The notes under the pieces: generated by a model | The model's input: the letters and a program-made list of their open reading frames with translations, nothing else | What the model was told of the DNA's origin: nothing | The model's database searches: none | Translations under genes and position numbers: made by a program | Source of the DNA: Rubripirellula amarantea | GTDB lineage: Bacteria > Planctomycetota > Planctomycetia > Pirellulales > Pirellulaceae | Assembly: GCF_007859865.1 (NCBI RefSeq) | Contig: NZ_SJPI01000001.1 | Span: forward strand, 2,789,406 to 2,853,405 | DNA: 64,000 nt | Direction: 5' to 3' | Part shown: positions 25,760 through 35,171 of the stretch, in pieces | How the letters are laid out: every line of letters begins with the position of its first letter | How positions within the stretch are numbered: position 1 is the stretch's first letter

Positions 25760-26779
25760 TTGAATCCGAATAAGGTCACCGCGATTCGGTCGTCCGGGCT
25801 GACGATCTACGACTCACTCGACGATCGTCCTGAGCTATTTTTTGATTTGGATGAACTCGAGCAGACCTTGATCGCTGCGCTACTGGGGACAACGCTCGAC
25901 TTTCCATTGCGGACGCGTTCCAAGGTCGCAAAGCAACGAGTCTGCAAAGCGCTCGGCTATCCGGTGCCGTCGAGTTTTCAAAGGACTCGTCCACGATTTC
26001 CGGGGCAAGAACTGGACGTCTTCGTTCAAAAATCCAACAACGTCCAAATCTGGAACGACGGGATCACTCCGACGCGACGTTACGCTCTCATCCGCGTCGA
26101 CGATCGCGAACGTGTCACAGGCGTACGCGTTATCAACGGTGAAGCACTGTCGCGGCTCGATCGAAGCGATACGCTCACCCACAAATATCAAGCCACCAGT
26201 CAGGACCCAATCGTACGTAGCACGTTGGTGTCGTCAACCGATACCGGACCCGTGATTTCGAAGATCGTTTCGGCAAACCATCGCGAGCAAGGCAATTCGG
26301 TTCCCTTCTTCGCAGACTTCAAGCCTATTGCCGATGTGTTTGAGAGCCTGTCGCAACTCATAGGAGTGCGGATTGACAATCCGGGTGCCGATCAAGAACG
26401 CAATCGCGGTGCTGGTTTACATGTGGCGATTGCCCATTGCTTGGCAAGCGATGAATTGACGGATAATGGTCAGTTCCCCGACATCGCCAGCCAACTGCTT
26501 GAAATCAAACTGCAAACCGCGACGACCGTTGACCTGGGAGCAGTTCATCCCAACAGTGAAGAGATTCTGGTTGGCTATCCTGCTGCCAAACGCCTTGGCA
26601 TTCGTCACTGCGATGTTCGCTACGCGATTCTTTATGGCAGTATTGATGACGAAGAAGTCATCATCGAGCACTTGGTGCTCACGACGGGACAAGACTTCTT
26701 CAAGTTCTTTCAGCAGTTTGGTGGCTTAGAGAAGAACTCCAAGAACCAGATCACGTTGCCGGGTGACTTTTGGGATTAG
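25760..26779 (+). CDS. type II restriction endonuclease, PD-(D/E)XK type (putative)
   Basis: 339 residues. A clear catalytic motif is present around residue 240: FPD, then nine residues later LEIKLQ (pattern PD-x(n)-E-x-K), followed by TATTVDLG. The gene converges with a DNA methyltransferase gene and overlaps it by 4 bp, the usual arrangement for a restriction-modification pair. The start is likely TTG at 25760; no ATG or GTG lies close in frame. Specificity cannot be read. I do not recognise a prototype enzyme, so the nuclease call rests on motif plus context. Confidence 0.78.
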   Translation: MNPNKVTAIRSSGLTIYDSLDDRPELFFDLDELEQTLIAALLGTTLDFPLRTRSKVAKQRVCKALGYPVPSSFQRTRPRFPGQELDVFVQKSNNVQIWNDGITPTRRYALIRVDDRERVTGVRVINGEALSRLDRSDTLTHKYQATSQDPIVRSTLVSSTDTGPVISKIVSANHREQGNSVPFFADFKPIADVFESLSQLIGVRIDNPGADQERNRGAGLHVAIAHCLASDELTDNGQFPDIASQLLEIKLQTATTVDLGAVHPNSEEILVGYPAAKRLGIRHCDVRYAILYGSIDDEEVIIEHLVLTTGQDFFKFFQQFGGLEKNSKNQITLPGDFWD

Positions 26780-28446
26780 TCCACCCCAAAGGCTTGGCGA
26801 ACGAGTACGTCGGACTCGGATTCCAATCGAGATCGCGTTGAAGGACGCTTGGCAGCGAGTATTTTTTTTGTGAGACGAATGATCTGCCGACTGTCGTCAC
26901 ACTTGAGATCGGGCAATGGGAACTGCTTGACGTATTGAGTCATGAACCGGCGTCGTCCAGCGTAAAGCTTGTTGTGAAAACGATGATCGTAGTAGTCCGT
27001 GATGAAGGTTGAGTTGGCGATGGCAAGGATCAGGTACAACCAGTCTTCGGGGTAGCCATTCTTTAGCGTGATCCAGTAGCAGTCGCCGTTGACGATTGCC
27101 GTTGATCGGTCCAGGAAAAACGTGGGTCGCTCCGAGATATCCGGAAATACGATCTTGGGCTCAGTCCAATCCGTTGGACGATGGGGCACCCAAATTTCAT
27201 ACCAATTTCGGCCACTTTCGGTCACGTAACTGCGACCTTCCAGGCGTTCGCGGTGAGAGTCAAAGTAGGCTGCCGCGCGGGGGAAGTCTTCGAGTCGAAT
27301 GGCTTCTCGTCGCCCATCACGAAGCTGATGTGGATAGAGAACGGATTTGCGAATCGGGGTTCCATCGATGGACCATCGTTCTGCGTCGTGATGCGTGATC
27401 AATGGGTGGATCAATTTGCGTTCGGGTCGGCTCGCCTTATCAAGGTCGTCCCAACGCTCCCGAATGAATACAGCATCGGCGGTTGTCTTGATGCCGACAC
27501 GAATGTTGGCGACATCAGAGAATTTCGCCACTTGGTATCGCTCGACCGTCTTCAACCAAGCGTTCGATTGGGGTGTCGCGAGTGTCCATATGGCATCGTC
27601 TTGCCCGATTGCCAATCTGCCCCGCTCGATCTCGTAGACTCCTTGTTCGGTTCGTAATTTTCCCGCGACGGTCGGATCACTTACGCCATCAAGAACATCG
27701 CAAGTCGTTGCCGTTTCTTCTTCTAATTCCGTGTGAGATCGGCATTCGTAGATTCGCGTAAATGGAGCTTCATCATGGAATTTGCCGCCGTTGTCCGACT
27801 TCTTTTGCGCCGCCACCACCACCGGCAATACAGACGCCGAAAACAGTTTGGTGTCGCCCAAGTCAATTACCTCGGCGATGTCGAAATGTTCTCGCAAGTA
27901 GGTCCGCAACTTGACGCCTGACTTGATTGTCAAAAAACGGTTCGACGTCAGCAAGCCGAGTGTTCCGCCATCGCGAAGGACACTCGCCATCGCGATTGAG
28001 AACGCATGGTAGAGGTCAACGCGTCCACTCAAGCCAAACCGTTTGGCCAACGACTGAGCCTCGCGAGAACCGAGTACTTGCGTTCGTACGTAAGGCGGGT
28101 TCGCAATGACGATGTCGTATCGGAAGCCATCGTCTTTCTTCACGACATCAAGAAAGTCATGTTTGACGATGGTGACACTGGCGACGCCAAGGTTTGACAA
28201 GTTGGCCTGGGCGTTGCTCGCTGCGTCGGGATCTCGCTCGAATCCGAAGAGCTGCATTCGTCGACGTACTGACGGTTTCGCGTTTTGAGCGATTGCCACA
28301 AGAAGATTTCCGTCGCCGCACGCGGGGTCCACTACGGAAATCGACTTCGAACTCTTTCCATAAGCCAGTAGTGTCCTTTGAGCTAAAAACGCAGCTAGAT
28401 TTTCCGGCGTGTAATGGATGCCATTCTGTTTGATCAAGTCAGGCAT
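26776..28446 (-). CDS. N6-adenine DNA methyltransferase of a type II R-M system
   Basis: 556 residues. Motif order X (GIHYTPENLAAFL), I (VDPACGDGNLL), IV (IANPPYVRTQ), then a long C-terminal target-recognition region, which is the gamma (TaqI-like) class of N6-adenine methyltransferases. It should protect host sites from the convergent endonuclease. The frame is open to 28617, but ATG at 28446 is followed at once by the motif-X region and is preferred. WYEIWVPHRP and FHNKLYAGRRRFMTQYVKQFPLP are typical of the recognition region. Confidence 0.9.
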   Translation of the reverse strand: MPDLIKQNGIHYTPENLAAFLAQRTLLAYGKSSKSISVVDPACGDGNLLVAIAQNAKPSVRRRMQLFGFERDPDAASNAQANLSNLGVASVTIVKHDFLDVVKKDDGFRYDIVIANPPYVRTQVLGSREAQSLAKRFGLSGRVDLYHAFSIAMASVLRDGGTLGLLTSNRFLTIKSGVKLRTYLREHFDIAEVIDLGDTKLFSASVLPVVVAAQKKSDNGGKFHDEAPFTRIYECRSHTELEEETATTCDVLDGVSDPTVAGKLRTEQGVYEIERGRLAIGQDDAIWTLATPQSNAWLKTVERYQVAKFSDVANIRVGIKTTADAVFIRERWDDLDKASRPERKLIHPLITHHDAERWSIDGTPIRKSVLYPHQLRDGRREAIRLEDFPRAAAYFDSHRERLEGRSYVTESGRNWYEIWVPHRPTDWTEPKIVFPDISERPTFFLDRSTAIVNGDCYWITLKNGYPEDWLYLILAIANSTFITDYYDHRFHNKLYAGRRRFMTQYVKQFPLPDLKCDDSRQIIRLTKKILAAKRPSTRSRLESESDVLVRQAFGVD

Positions 28447-28722
28447 CGTTTTGATCAAGTGGGCAGGATTAAGTGGTGAGCGAGGCCAATTGTGCTTTCG
28501 ACGTAGCGAAAGTGTAACGGTTGTTCGGTTGTTGCGGGATGAGTTGGTTAGGAGTGTGGCCACGATCGGGCACCACGAAAACGATCGCAACAGTGTCATT
28601 TTTTCGATTCGCTTCACCGCAAGCGTTATCGCTCTAGTGCACCGGGCTCGAGTTTCGATGAGAGAAGACGAGAGGTTGTTCTCTTTCTTGTCAACAATAG
28701 TCCCACTTGCGTTTATTCACCC

Positions 28723-29856
28723 ATGTCTGAACAAACAGGCGGAAGCCCGATTCAAGCAGCACTCGTAACGATGCTATTGGGCGCTGGTGGCTACTACTTT
28801 TACAACAACCAAGATTCAGTCGACTTAGGAAACCTTTCCAACGCCGCACGAAGCAAGTTCAGCAACAGCACCTCGATCGATGACACTTTTGTCAGTTACC
28901 GTGATGCGCCCGTGATGATTGGTCCAAACCAGTCGTTGCTTGCCAACAAGAACACTCCGGTCGACACGTCTAGTCGATTGACGGGATTGAACCACGATTA
29001 CGTACCTGCACCGCGTGTTGATACACTCGCCGCGAAGTCGGCGGTGACCATTAGTTCGACGGTACCTCGTCCCTCGTATCGGCCCGTCAAAATAGCTTCT
29101 TGGTCGCTGGGAGGATTTGGTCCTACCAAGCTAGCCAGTGCTGATGCTCGCAAGTACGTTAGCAAAGTGATTCGTCGCTACGATGTGATCGCATTGCAAC
29201 AAATTGCGTCCATTGAAAGAGACCTAATTCCAAGGCTGGTTGATGTCATCAACGGACCCGAGCATCGCTACGATTATGTGCTCGGTCGTTCAACGGGCCC
29301 CACCGGTCGCCAGGAACAACTTGCTTTTATCTTTGACACGACAAGTGTGAGGGTTGACCGTAGGCAGACGTACACGGTGAGCGATCCTTCCGAGCAGATG
29401 ATCTACGATCCGCTTGTTGCGTCCTTTCAAGCGGCTGAACCCAACGAAAATGAAGCGTGGACTTTCTCGCTCGTGAATGTTCGCGTTGACTTAAGTCGAG
29501 CCGCAGCAGAGGTCGCTCTATTGCCCAATGTTTTGCGATCGGTCTTGAATGACGGTCGCAATGAGGATGACGTGATCCTGCTGGGGCTATTCCAGGCTGA
29601 CGATGACTACCTGATTCCGACGATGGGGTCAGGCGAGATGGATGCAGCCGTTCATCATCGGTCGACGGACGTCTTTGGTCGATTCCAAACGAGCAACATC
29701 CTGATCGCCCGTGGCGCCACTAGCGAGTACCTCGGGCGTGGCGGAGTGTTTGATTATCGTCGCAACTACGATCTCAACCCAGTGGAAGCCGAATCGGTAA
29801 CTAGCCACTTGCCAGTGTTCGCTGATTTTACCGCTCATGAGGGCGGCGAACTGTAG
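28723..29856 (+). CDS. DNase I-like (EEP-fold) protein with degenerate active site
   Basis: 377 residues, with one membrane helix near the N-terminus (residues 10-28), then an endonuclease/exonuclease/phosphatase fold from about residue 120 (VKIASWSLGGFG, DVIALQQIA, GRQEQLAFIF, SHLPVFADF). Compared with DNase I, the catalytic residues appear replaced: Asn to Ser128, Glu to Gln160, His to Arg254, Asp and Asn in the GDFNAD block to Leu289 and Gln291, Asp before the last His to Ser361. Only His362 remains. It is therefore probably a membrane-anchored pseudo-enzyme with a binding role. It is divergent from the methyltransferase gene. Confidence 0.82.
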   Translation: MSEQTGGSPIQAALVTMLLGAGGYYFYNNQDSVDLGNLSNAARSKFSNSTSIDDTFVSYRDAPVMIGPNQSLLANKNTPVDTSSRLTGLNHDYVPAPRVDTLAAKSAVTISSTVPRPSYRPVKIASWSLGGFGPTKLASADARKYVSKVIRRYDVIALQQIASIERDLIPRLVDVINGPEHRYDYVLGRSTGPTGRQEQLAFIFDTTSVRVDRRQTYTVSDPSEQMIYDPLVASFQAAEPNENEAWTFSLVNVRVDLSRAAAEVALLPNVLRSVLNDGRNEDDVILLGLFQADDDYLIPTMGSGEMDAAVHHRSTDVFGRFQTSNILIARGATSEYLGRGGVFDYRRNYDLNPVEAESVTSHLPVFADFTAHEGGEL

Positions 29857-29916
29857 CGAGGACACTTTCATGAAGTCTCGGTGGCAGTGATAGTGATTGG
29901 ATTCCCCAGGTGGCAA

Positions 29917-30759
29917 TCACTTGACGGCGACGATGTAGCAAATCCAACTCGGGTCGCTCGGTGCCAATTCACTACGTTCCCACTTCGGGTTGTCTTCGTC
30001 TTCTTCATTTTCCCAATAGACGTGGCTTTCGCTAAAGCCTGCTTCAGCAAGCATTTCGCGAACCTCTGGAATGGTCCAGAATCGCCAATGATATTCAAAG
30101 GCTCGCTTTAGTTTGCTGCCGTCGGCAAACTTAAAGTGGATGTAGAAAGATGCATCACGGGTGATCGGGTTGAAGCTTGCTTGTTCCCAATGATATTTGA
30201 ACCCCTTCTTACCCTTCTTAATCGTGCGTTTGTCGACGAGGCCTTCGTCGTAACAATCGCCGCCACCCATCATGTCCATGACCATGACACCCTGCGCGGC
30301 AAGATTACTGCGGGCAATTTTGAAATAGTCAACGACTTCTTTCCGGGTTTTGAACAACCAAAAGGAAAAGTTCTGCGCTGCTAAGACATCGGCTTGTGGC
30401 CGGTTTCTTTTGCGTACGTCTTGCTCGACGATACGAATTCGTTTCTGTTCCTCTTCGGACAATTCAGCAAGGTTGTGTTCACGTCCCCACTGCAAGGTTT
30501 CCGGGCAAAGGTCGACACCCAGGGCGGTGCGATTTTTGTCCGATGCGACCCAGTGGCAACACACTGCGAAGGTGCCGCAAAAGTCTTCTCGCAGTACCAC
30601 TGGTTTCTTGCGGTAGGCATCGCGGTACGCTTGCTCGAAAAATTCGATCTCGTGCTCGGGGGTCTGGACCGATTTCTGGTAACAGACAAATTTGTCTGCT
30701 TGCTCGGCCAGCGTGGGCTTACTTTTCGCCTTGGTCGATTCGCTGCTGGATCGCGCCAT
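29917..30759 (-). CDS. class I SAM-dependent methyltransferase
   Basis: 280 residues. The SAM-binding motif I is VVLREDFCGTFAVCCHW, with GVDLCPETL as the acidic ribose-binding motif and DVLAAQNFSFWLF as the post-motif. A long C-terminal sheet (YHWEQASFNPITRDASFYIHF) follows. The substrate is not evident; related proteins are annotated only as methyltransferases. It lies about 235 bp downstream of polX with a probable terminator between. Confidence 0.85.
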   Translation of the reverse strand: MARSSSESTKAKSKPTLAEQADKFVCYQKSVQTPEHEIEFFEQAYRDAYRKKPVVLREDFCGTFAVCCHWVASDKNRTALGVDLCPETLQWGREHNLAELSEEEQKRIRIVEQDVRKRNRPQADVLAAQNFSFWLFKTRKEVVDYFKIARSNLAAQGVMVMDMMGGGDCYDEGLVDKRTIKKGKKGFKYHWEQASFNPITRDASFYIHFKFADGSKLKRAFEYHWRFWTIPEVREMLAEAGFSESHVYWENEEDEDNPKWERSELAPSDPSWICYIVAVK

Positions 30760-30935
30760 GATGTTGTCTATCTTCTCGCTTGCTGAGAAGCCTTTTCAAG
30801 TTGTTCATCTAGTAGTGACTGAGCCTTGTGCCATCGTAGCTCTCCTTTGCCTCCGGGCGTGGCGTTCCTCTGCCTCAAGGTATTAGGAACCTCCAAAATA
30901 TCGGCAAAATGACAGCGGACGCGAGGCCCAGTGCG

Positions 30936-30970
30936 AAAAAGGGTTCGCGGGTATTGGTTTTTCCCGCAAA
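30936..30970 (-). terminator. possible rho-independent terminator after polX
   Basis: On the minus strand, TTTGCGGG (30963-30970) pairs with CCCGCGAA (30944-30951) across an 11-nt loop, with one wobble, followed after three C by a run of five T. It lies 24 bp after the polX stop. Confidence 0.5.
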
Positions 30971-30993
30971 TCAGGCGATTTTTGCGTCACGGC

Positions 30994-32724
30994 TTAGTGC
31001 TGAACGTCGATCAATTTCTTCAGCTCGGGCCAATCTTGCGTGTTCGCGACATCTTTGGCCACCAAACCGCCTCGCCGTGCTTGGATAATTCCGTAGCCCA
31101 TCACGTCCAAGCCGTCGATCGAGTGGGCGTCCGTATTGATCACGATTGGAATTCCCAAAGCTTTGGCTTTCGCCAGGTGCAAGTCATTCAAATCCAAGCG
31201 GGCGGGGTTTGCGTTGAGTTCCATGAACTTGCCGTGCTGTTTTGCCGCCGCCATGACCTGGTCCATGTCGATTTCATAAGCGGGACGACGGTTGAGCAAT
31301 CGGCCGGTCGGGTGAGCGATGGCGGTGACGTTAGGATTCTCGATGGCACCGATCATTCGTTCGGTAATCTGATCGCGTGGTTGCTTCTGGCCGTAATGAA
31401 TACTCGCCAGAACCCAATCGGCCTCTGCCAAGCAATCGTCAGCTAGGTCCATTCCACCGGCTTCAAGGATGTCACACTCGATGCCCTTCAAAATCGTCAG
31501 GCGGCCTTGATACTCGTTTCGAATTTCATCAATCACCGCCCATTGCTGACGCAAGCGTTTTTCATCGAGTCCCATCGCCATGGAAACACGTTTGCTGTGA
31601 TCCGTGATGGCGATGTACGACAAGCCTCGTTCGATCGCAGCGTCCGCCATGTCGCGGATCGTGTGCGTACCGTCCGTGGCAGTCGTGTGCATATGCAAGT
31701 CCCCGCGAATGTCCTTCAGCTCGACTAACGTTGGCAACTTGCCGTCTTGAGCGAGCTTGAATTCTAGTCGGTCCTCGCGTAGTTCCGGGGGAATCCACGG
31801 CAGTCCGATTACCTCATAGACATCCTTTTCGGTTGTCCCCGCGATCTTCGTGTCATCGTCTATCTTGAAGACTCCGTACTCATTGATCTTAAGGCCCTTT
31901 TCCTTTGCGATCTTTCGAGTGTGAATATTGTGAGCTTGCGAACCGGTAAAGTACTGAAGTGCTGCGCCGAACTCGTCTTCCTCGACGCATCGCATGTCAA
32001 GTTGGAATGCCTTGTCCAGGCGAATCGAAATCTTTGTTTCACCGCGTCCGATGGTCTGTGACACATCGGGATAGGTGGCTAGGTGGTCCATGGCTGCTTC
32101 GCGATCGGACGCAACGACCAAAAGATCCAGATCGCCGACCGTGTCCCGGCCTCGCCGATAGCTTCCTGCCCATTCCATTTTCGTGATGGCCTTGCACTTC
32201 TGCATGTGATCAGAAATCGCGCGAGCCAATCCATCCGCTTGAGACCAATAAATTCGTGACGCCGCTTCTTCAGCGATCGCGAGTCCATCCAGGATCGCGG
32301 ATTGCGTTTTTTTGCCGAAGCCCTTCAATCCCGCAACTTGGTCTTCCTGGCAGGCTTTTCGAAGATCACCCAGCGATTCAATGCCGAGTTCCTCACGCAG
32401 TTTGACCGCCTTCTTGGCTCCCAAACCAGGGATGCGAGCCATCTGGATTACTACCGCCGGCACAGCTTTTCGAAGTTCTTCAAGTTGCGGCAGGCTACCC
32501 GTTTCGACCAAGGTCTGGCACTTCTCAACCAACGTTTTTCCGATGCCCGGTATTTTCGCGAGGTCACGTTCCGGGTCACTCAAGACTGCTGCAACGGATT
32601 CGCCAAGCTCGCGAATTGCCTTTGCCCCGTTCTGGTAGGCTCGAATGCGAAAAGGATTCTCGCCACGAAACTCCAGCAGTTCAGCCATCTCTTCCAAGGC
32701 TTTGGCAATTTGAGCGTTGTCCAT
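30994..32724 (-). CDS. polX: DNA polymerase/3'-5' exonuclease PolX
   Basis: Family X repair polymerase for gap filling in base-excision repair. 576 residues: an N-terminal helix-hairpin-helix domain (IPGIGKTLVEKC and IPGLGAKKAVKL), a nucleotidyltransferase core with GSYRRGRDTVGDLDLLV holding the metal-binding Asp pair, then a C-terminal PHP domain starting at GDLHMHTTATDG and ending with INTDAHSID. All PHP His ligands look intact, so 3'-5' exonuclease activity is likely. It starts 5 bp after the symporter stop, probably on its transcript. Confidence 0.95.
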   Translation of the reverse strand: MDNAQIAKALEEMAELLEFRGENPFRIRAYQNGAKAIRELGESVAAVLSDPERDLAKIPGIGKTLVEKCQTLVETGSLPQLEELRKAVPAVVIQMARIPGLGAKKAVKLREELGIESLGDLRKACQEDQVAGLKGFGKKTQSAILDGLAIAEEAASRIYWSQADGLARAISDHMQKCKAITKMEWAGSYRRGRDTVGDLDLLVVASDREAAMDHLATYPDVSQTIGRGETKISIRLDKAFQLDMRCVEEDEFGAALQYFTGSQAHNIHTRKIAKEKGLKINEYGVFKIDDDTKIAGTTEKDVYEVIGLPWIPPELREDRLEFKLAQDGKLPTLVELKDIRGDLHMHTTATDGTHTIRDMADAAIERGLSYIAITDHSKRVSMAMGLDEKRLRQQWAVIDEIRNEYQGRLTILKGIECDILEAGGMDLADDCLAEADWVLASIHYGQKQPRDQITERMIGAIENPNVTAIAHPTGRLLNRRPAYEIDMDQVMAAAKQHGKFMELNANPARLDLNDLHLAKAKALGIPIVINTDAHSIDGLDVMGYGIIQARRGGLVAKDVANTQDWPELKKLIDVQH

Positions 32725-32729
32725 CAGGT

Positions 32730-34658
32730 CTACGTTGCGGTCGAGGGCTTGGGCTGCGTCATCAGGGAAACAACCACCAGCGTAACGAATGCGAGCGGAA
32801 TCGTAACGATGCCCGGCTGGCTGAACGGAGCGATTGCTCCGGCGGGATCTAACCCGTAGACCGCCGAGTACGTGTCAGCGGAAAGCAGGATCCAGCCCAA
32901 CGAGCTGAGGGCACCAATCACCACGCTTGCAATGATTCCTTCTTTGGTCGTGCCACGCCAAAACAACAGCATGACAAGTGCCGGAAGGTTGGCGCTGGCG
33001 GCGATACTGAATGCCCAGCCCACGAGGTAGCTAACATTAAGTTCCTTAAACAGAATCCCCAATACGATCGCAATGACGCCGACAACCACGGCGGCGATCT
33101 TGGCGACGCGTACCTGCGCTTGGCCTTCAAGCTCAATTCCCATTACGCCACCGATCAAGTCATGGGCAACCGCTCCGCTGCTGGCCAAGATCAGTCCGCT
33201 GACTGTTCCCAAAACGGTCGTGAAGGCAATTGCCGAGATGATCGCAAAGAGCAACGGGCTGATGCTTCGAGCGAGCAGCGGTGCCGCCATGTTGTTATCG
33301 CTTAGATCCAGCGCGCCGCTGGTCATAGCACCCAGACCAAGATAGAGCGTTAGCACGTAAAAGAATCCGATGGTGGCAATGCCCACAATGGTGCTCTTGC
33401 GTGCGGCCGCACCGTCTTTGACCGTGTAATAGCGAATTAGGATGTGTGGCAACGAGGCTGTACCGCAGAACAACGCCAACATCAGCGACAAGAAGTTAAG
33501 CTTGTCAATGAATTTGTCACCGCGAATCCCTTTGAACTTCGGGTGCTCGCCCGGCCTCAATACGCGTGTGCCTTCGGTCGGTTTTTGAAAGTAGACTTTG
33601 GTCTTCGAGCCATCGTCGTGCACGATCGTTTCGTTGCCCCATAGAATCACTTCGCTGTCGCGAATCGTGTTGAAGAACTCAAGCGGTCCTAGGGATCCCG
33701 TTTCACTCTTTCCGTCGGGCAGCTTGGAAACATGGCCAACCGGACGAAGTTGCTTTTCGCCGGGCCCCGCGCCTAGCGGAGCACCGTCGATCGTTTTGAT
33801 GCCTTCGATGGTGCCTGTGGCTTGTGCTTGACGCAGCACAACTTGGCCGTCGCCCACTTCATCGATGCTGTAGATGTCAAAGCCGATTGTCTTAGGATCT
33901 TTTAATCGGACAAATCGCTTGTTGTCCCATCCGTCTTCTGGCGGCATCACATCGCGCCCACCTAGGGTTTGACTGGCGAGCAGTTCATCCGCCAACATAT
34001 CGCTCGCGATCGGACCTATCGTTTCGAACGAATCGTTTGTCTTGAGTCCTTGAGCGAGCAACATGACCACAAGGACGGCACTGAAAATGACTAGTAGCGA
34101 GCCTTTTAGGAACTGCACCCACGTCGTCGAAACCATTCCGGCGGTGACCACGATCATGATCACGACGATCCCGACCATCACCACGCCGACCCAATGCGGG
34201 AATCCGAGAAGCGGTGTGATCAGCGATCCGGCGCCCACCATTTGCGGGATCAGGTAGAACACGCTCACCACCAGTGTGCTCACTCCGGCAGCAGCCTTGA
34301 TGCCTCGCGAATTGAACTTCGCATCCAAGGCATCGGCGAATGTGAACTTGCCCAGTCGTTTCATCGGTTCAGCGATCACGAACAGAGCTACGATCCAACC
34401 GGCCAAGAATCCGATCGAATAAAGGAATCCGTCGTAGCCATAGGTGGCGATCATTCCACAGATACCCAGGAACGATGCAGCCGACAAATAGTCGCCGGCA
34501 AATGCAACTCCATTGATGGCCCAAGGAATTTGTCCATGAGCAGCGAAGTAACCTTCCGATGATTTCGCTTTGCGACCAAGGAAGAAACTCAGCCCTACCG
34601 TGAAGAACACGAAGAGCATGAAAATCACAACGGCAAGGATTGATGGTTCGTAAATCAT
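32730..34658 (-). CDS. sodium:solute symporter (ActP-like)
   Basis: Polytopic carrier of the SSS family, 642 residues. AGDYLSAASFLGICG matches the sodium-site helix of acetate/monocarboxylate permeases, and TASLPHILIRYYTV is the mid-protein signature. It is translationally coupled (TAATG overlap) to a DUF485 gene, the arrangement seen for ActP/YjcH. It differs by a hydrophilic insertion of about 160 residues near residues 200-360 (from GGRDVMPPEDGW to FKGIRGDKF). Acetate or another short-chain acid is the likely substrate by homology. Confidence 0.92.
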   Translation of the reverse strand: MIYEPSILAVVIFMLFVFFTVGLSFFLGRKAKSSEGYFAAHGQIPWAINGVAFAGDYLSAASFLGICGMIATYGYDGFLYSIGFLAGWIVALFVIAEPMKRLGKFTFADALDAKFNSRGIKAAAGVSTLVVSVFYLIPQMVGAGSLITPLLGFPHWVGVVMVGIVVIMIVVTAGMVSTTWVQFLKGSLLVIFSAVLVVMLLAQGLKTNDSFETIGPIASDMLADELLASQTLGGRDVMPPEDGWDNKRFVRLKDPKTIGFDIYSIDEVGDGQVVLRQAQATGTIEGIKTIDGAPLGAGPGEKQLRPVGHVSKLPDGKSETGSLGPLEFFNTIRDSEVILWGNETIVHDDGSKTKVYFQKPTEGTRVLRPGEHPKFKGIRGDKFIDKLNFLSLMLALFCGTASLPHILIRYYTVKDGAAARKSTIVGIATIGFFYVLTLYLGLGAMTSGALDLSDNNMAAPLLARSISPLLFAIISAIAFTTVLGTVSGLILASSGAVAHDLIGGVMGIELEGQAQVRVAKIAAVVVGVIAIVLGILFKELNVSYLVGWAFSIAASANLPALVMLLFWRGTTKEGIIASVVIGALSSLGWILLSADTYSAVYGLDPAGAIAPFSQPGIVTIPLAFVTLVVVSLMTQPKPSTAT

Positions 34659-34969
34659 TACTTGCCCTCCTGTTTCGCATCGGCTTTGGCTTTGGCGGCT
34701 AGAGCGGCTTCAGCTTCATCTTCCGCACTACCATCTCGGCACATCATCCCGTAGATCAACGCCATGATCAGGGCGGCCACGATCAGACCGAACCCGTAAA
34801 CGATTGCCAAGTTTAGTCCCGCGATTGCGGTGGTTTCCATGGTGTCGGCGGCGAAGGCATTGATCAGCACAAAGCCGAGGTAAAGAAGCAAATAGATCAC
34901 AAACAAGATCATGCCGAGTTTGTGATTGAATTGCCGCGCCGACGTTGGGTTGGCGTCGTTATGGTCCAT
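34658..34969 (-). CDS. DUF485 small membrane protein
   Basis: 103 residues with two membrane helices (LGMILFVIYLLLYLGFVLI and LNLAIVYGFGLIVAALIMALIYG) and an Ala/Lys-rich charged tail. DUF485 (YjcH) proteins are encoded next to ActP-type symporters and probably assist them. The stop overlaps the symporter ATG by one base. It is the first gene of the DUF485-symporter-polX run. Confidence 0.93.
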   Translation of the reverse strand: MDHNDANPTSARQFNHKLGMILFVIYLLLYLGFVLINAFAADTMETTAIAGLNLAIVYGFGLIVAALIMALIYGMMCRDGSAEDEAEAALAAKAKADAKQEGK

Positions 34970-35171
34970 GAGGGCAAACCGAAGGAGGGAGGTATTTCGA
35001 AGGGACTTAGATTAGCAGGACGCGACGCGTTAGTGTTGTCCGAGCCCCGCGAAAGCGTGGTCCGCGTCACGCCTCTTGCAGAGAGGCCCGTAACGATCGT
35101 CGTCAGGACTTTCAGACATTCTAAGCGAGGCAAACTTGTTAACAACTTTGGTTGCTTAGCAAACAAAACTA

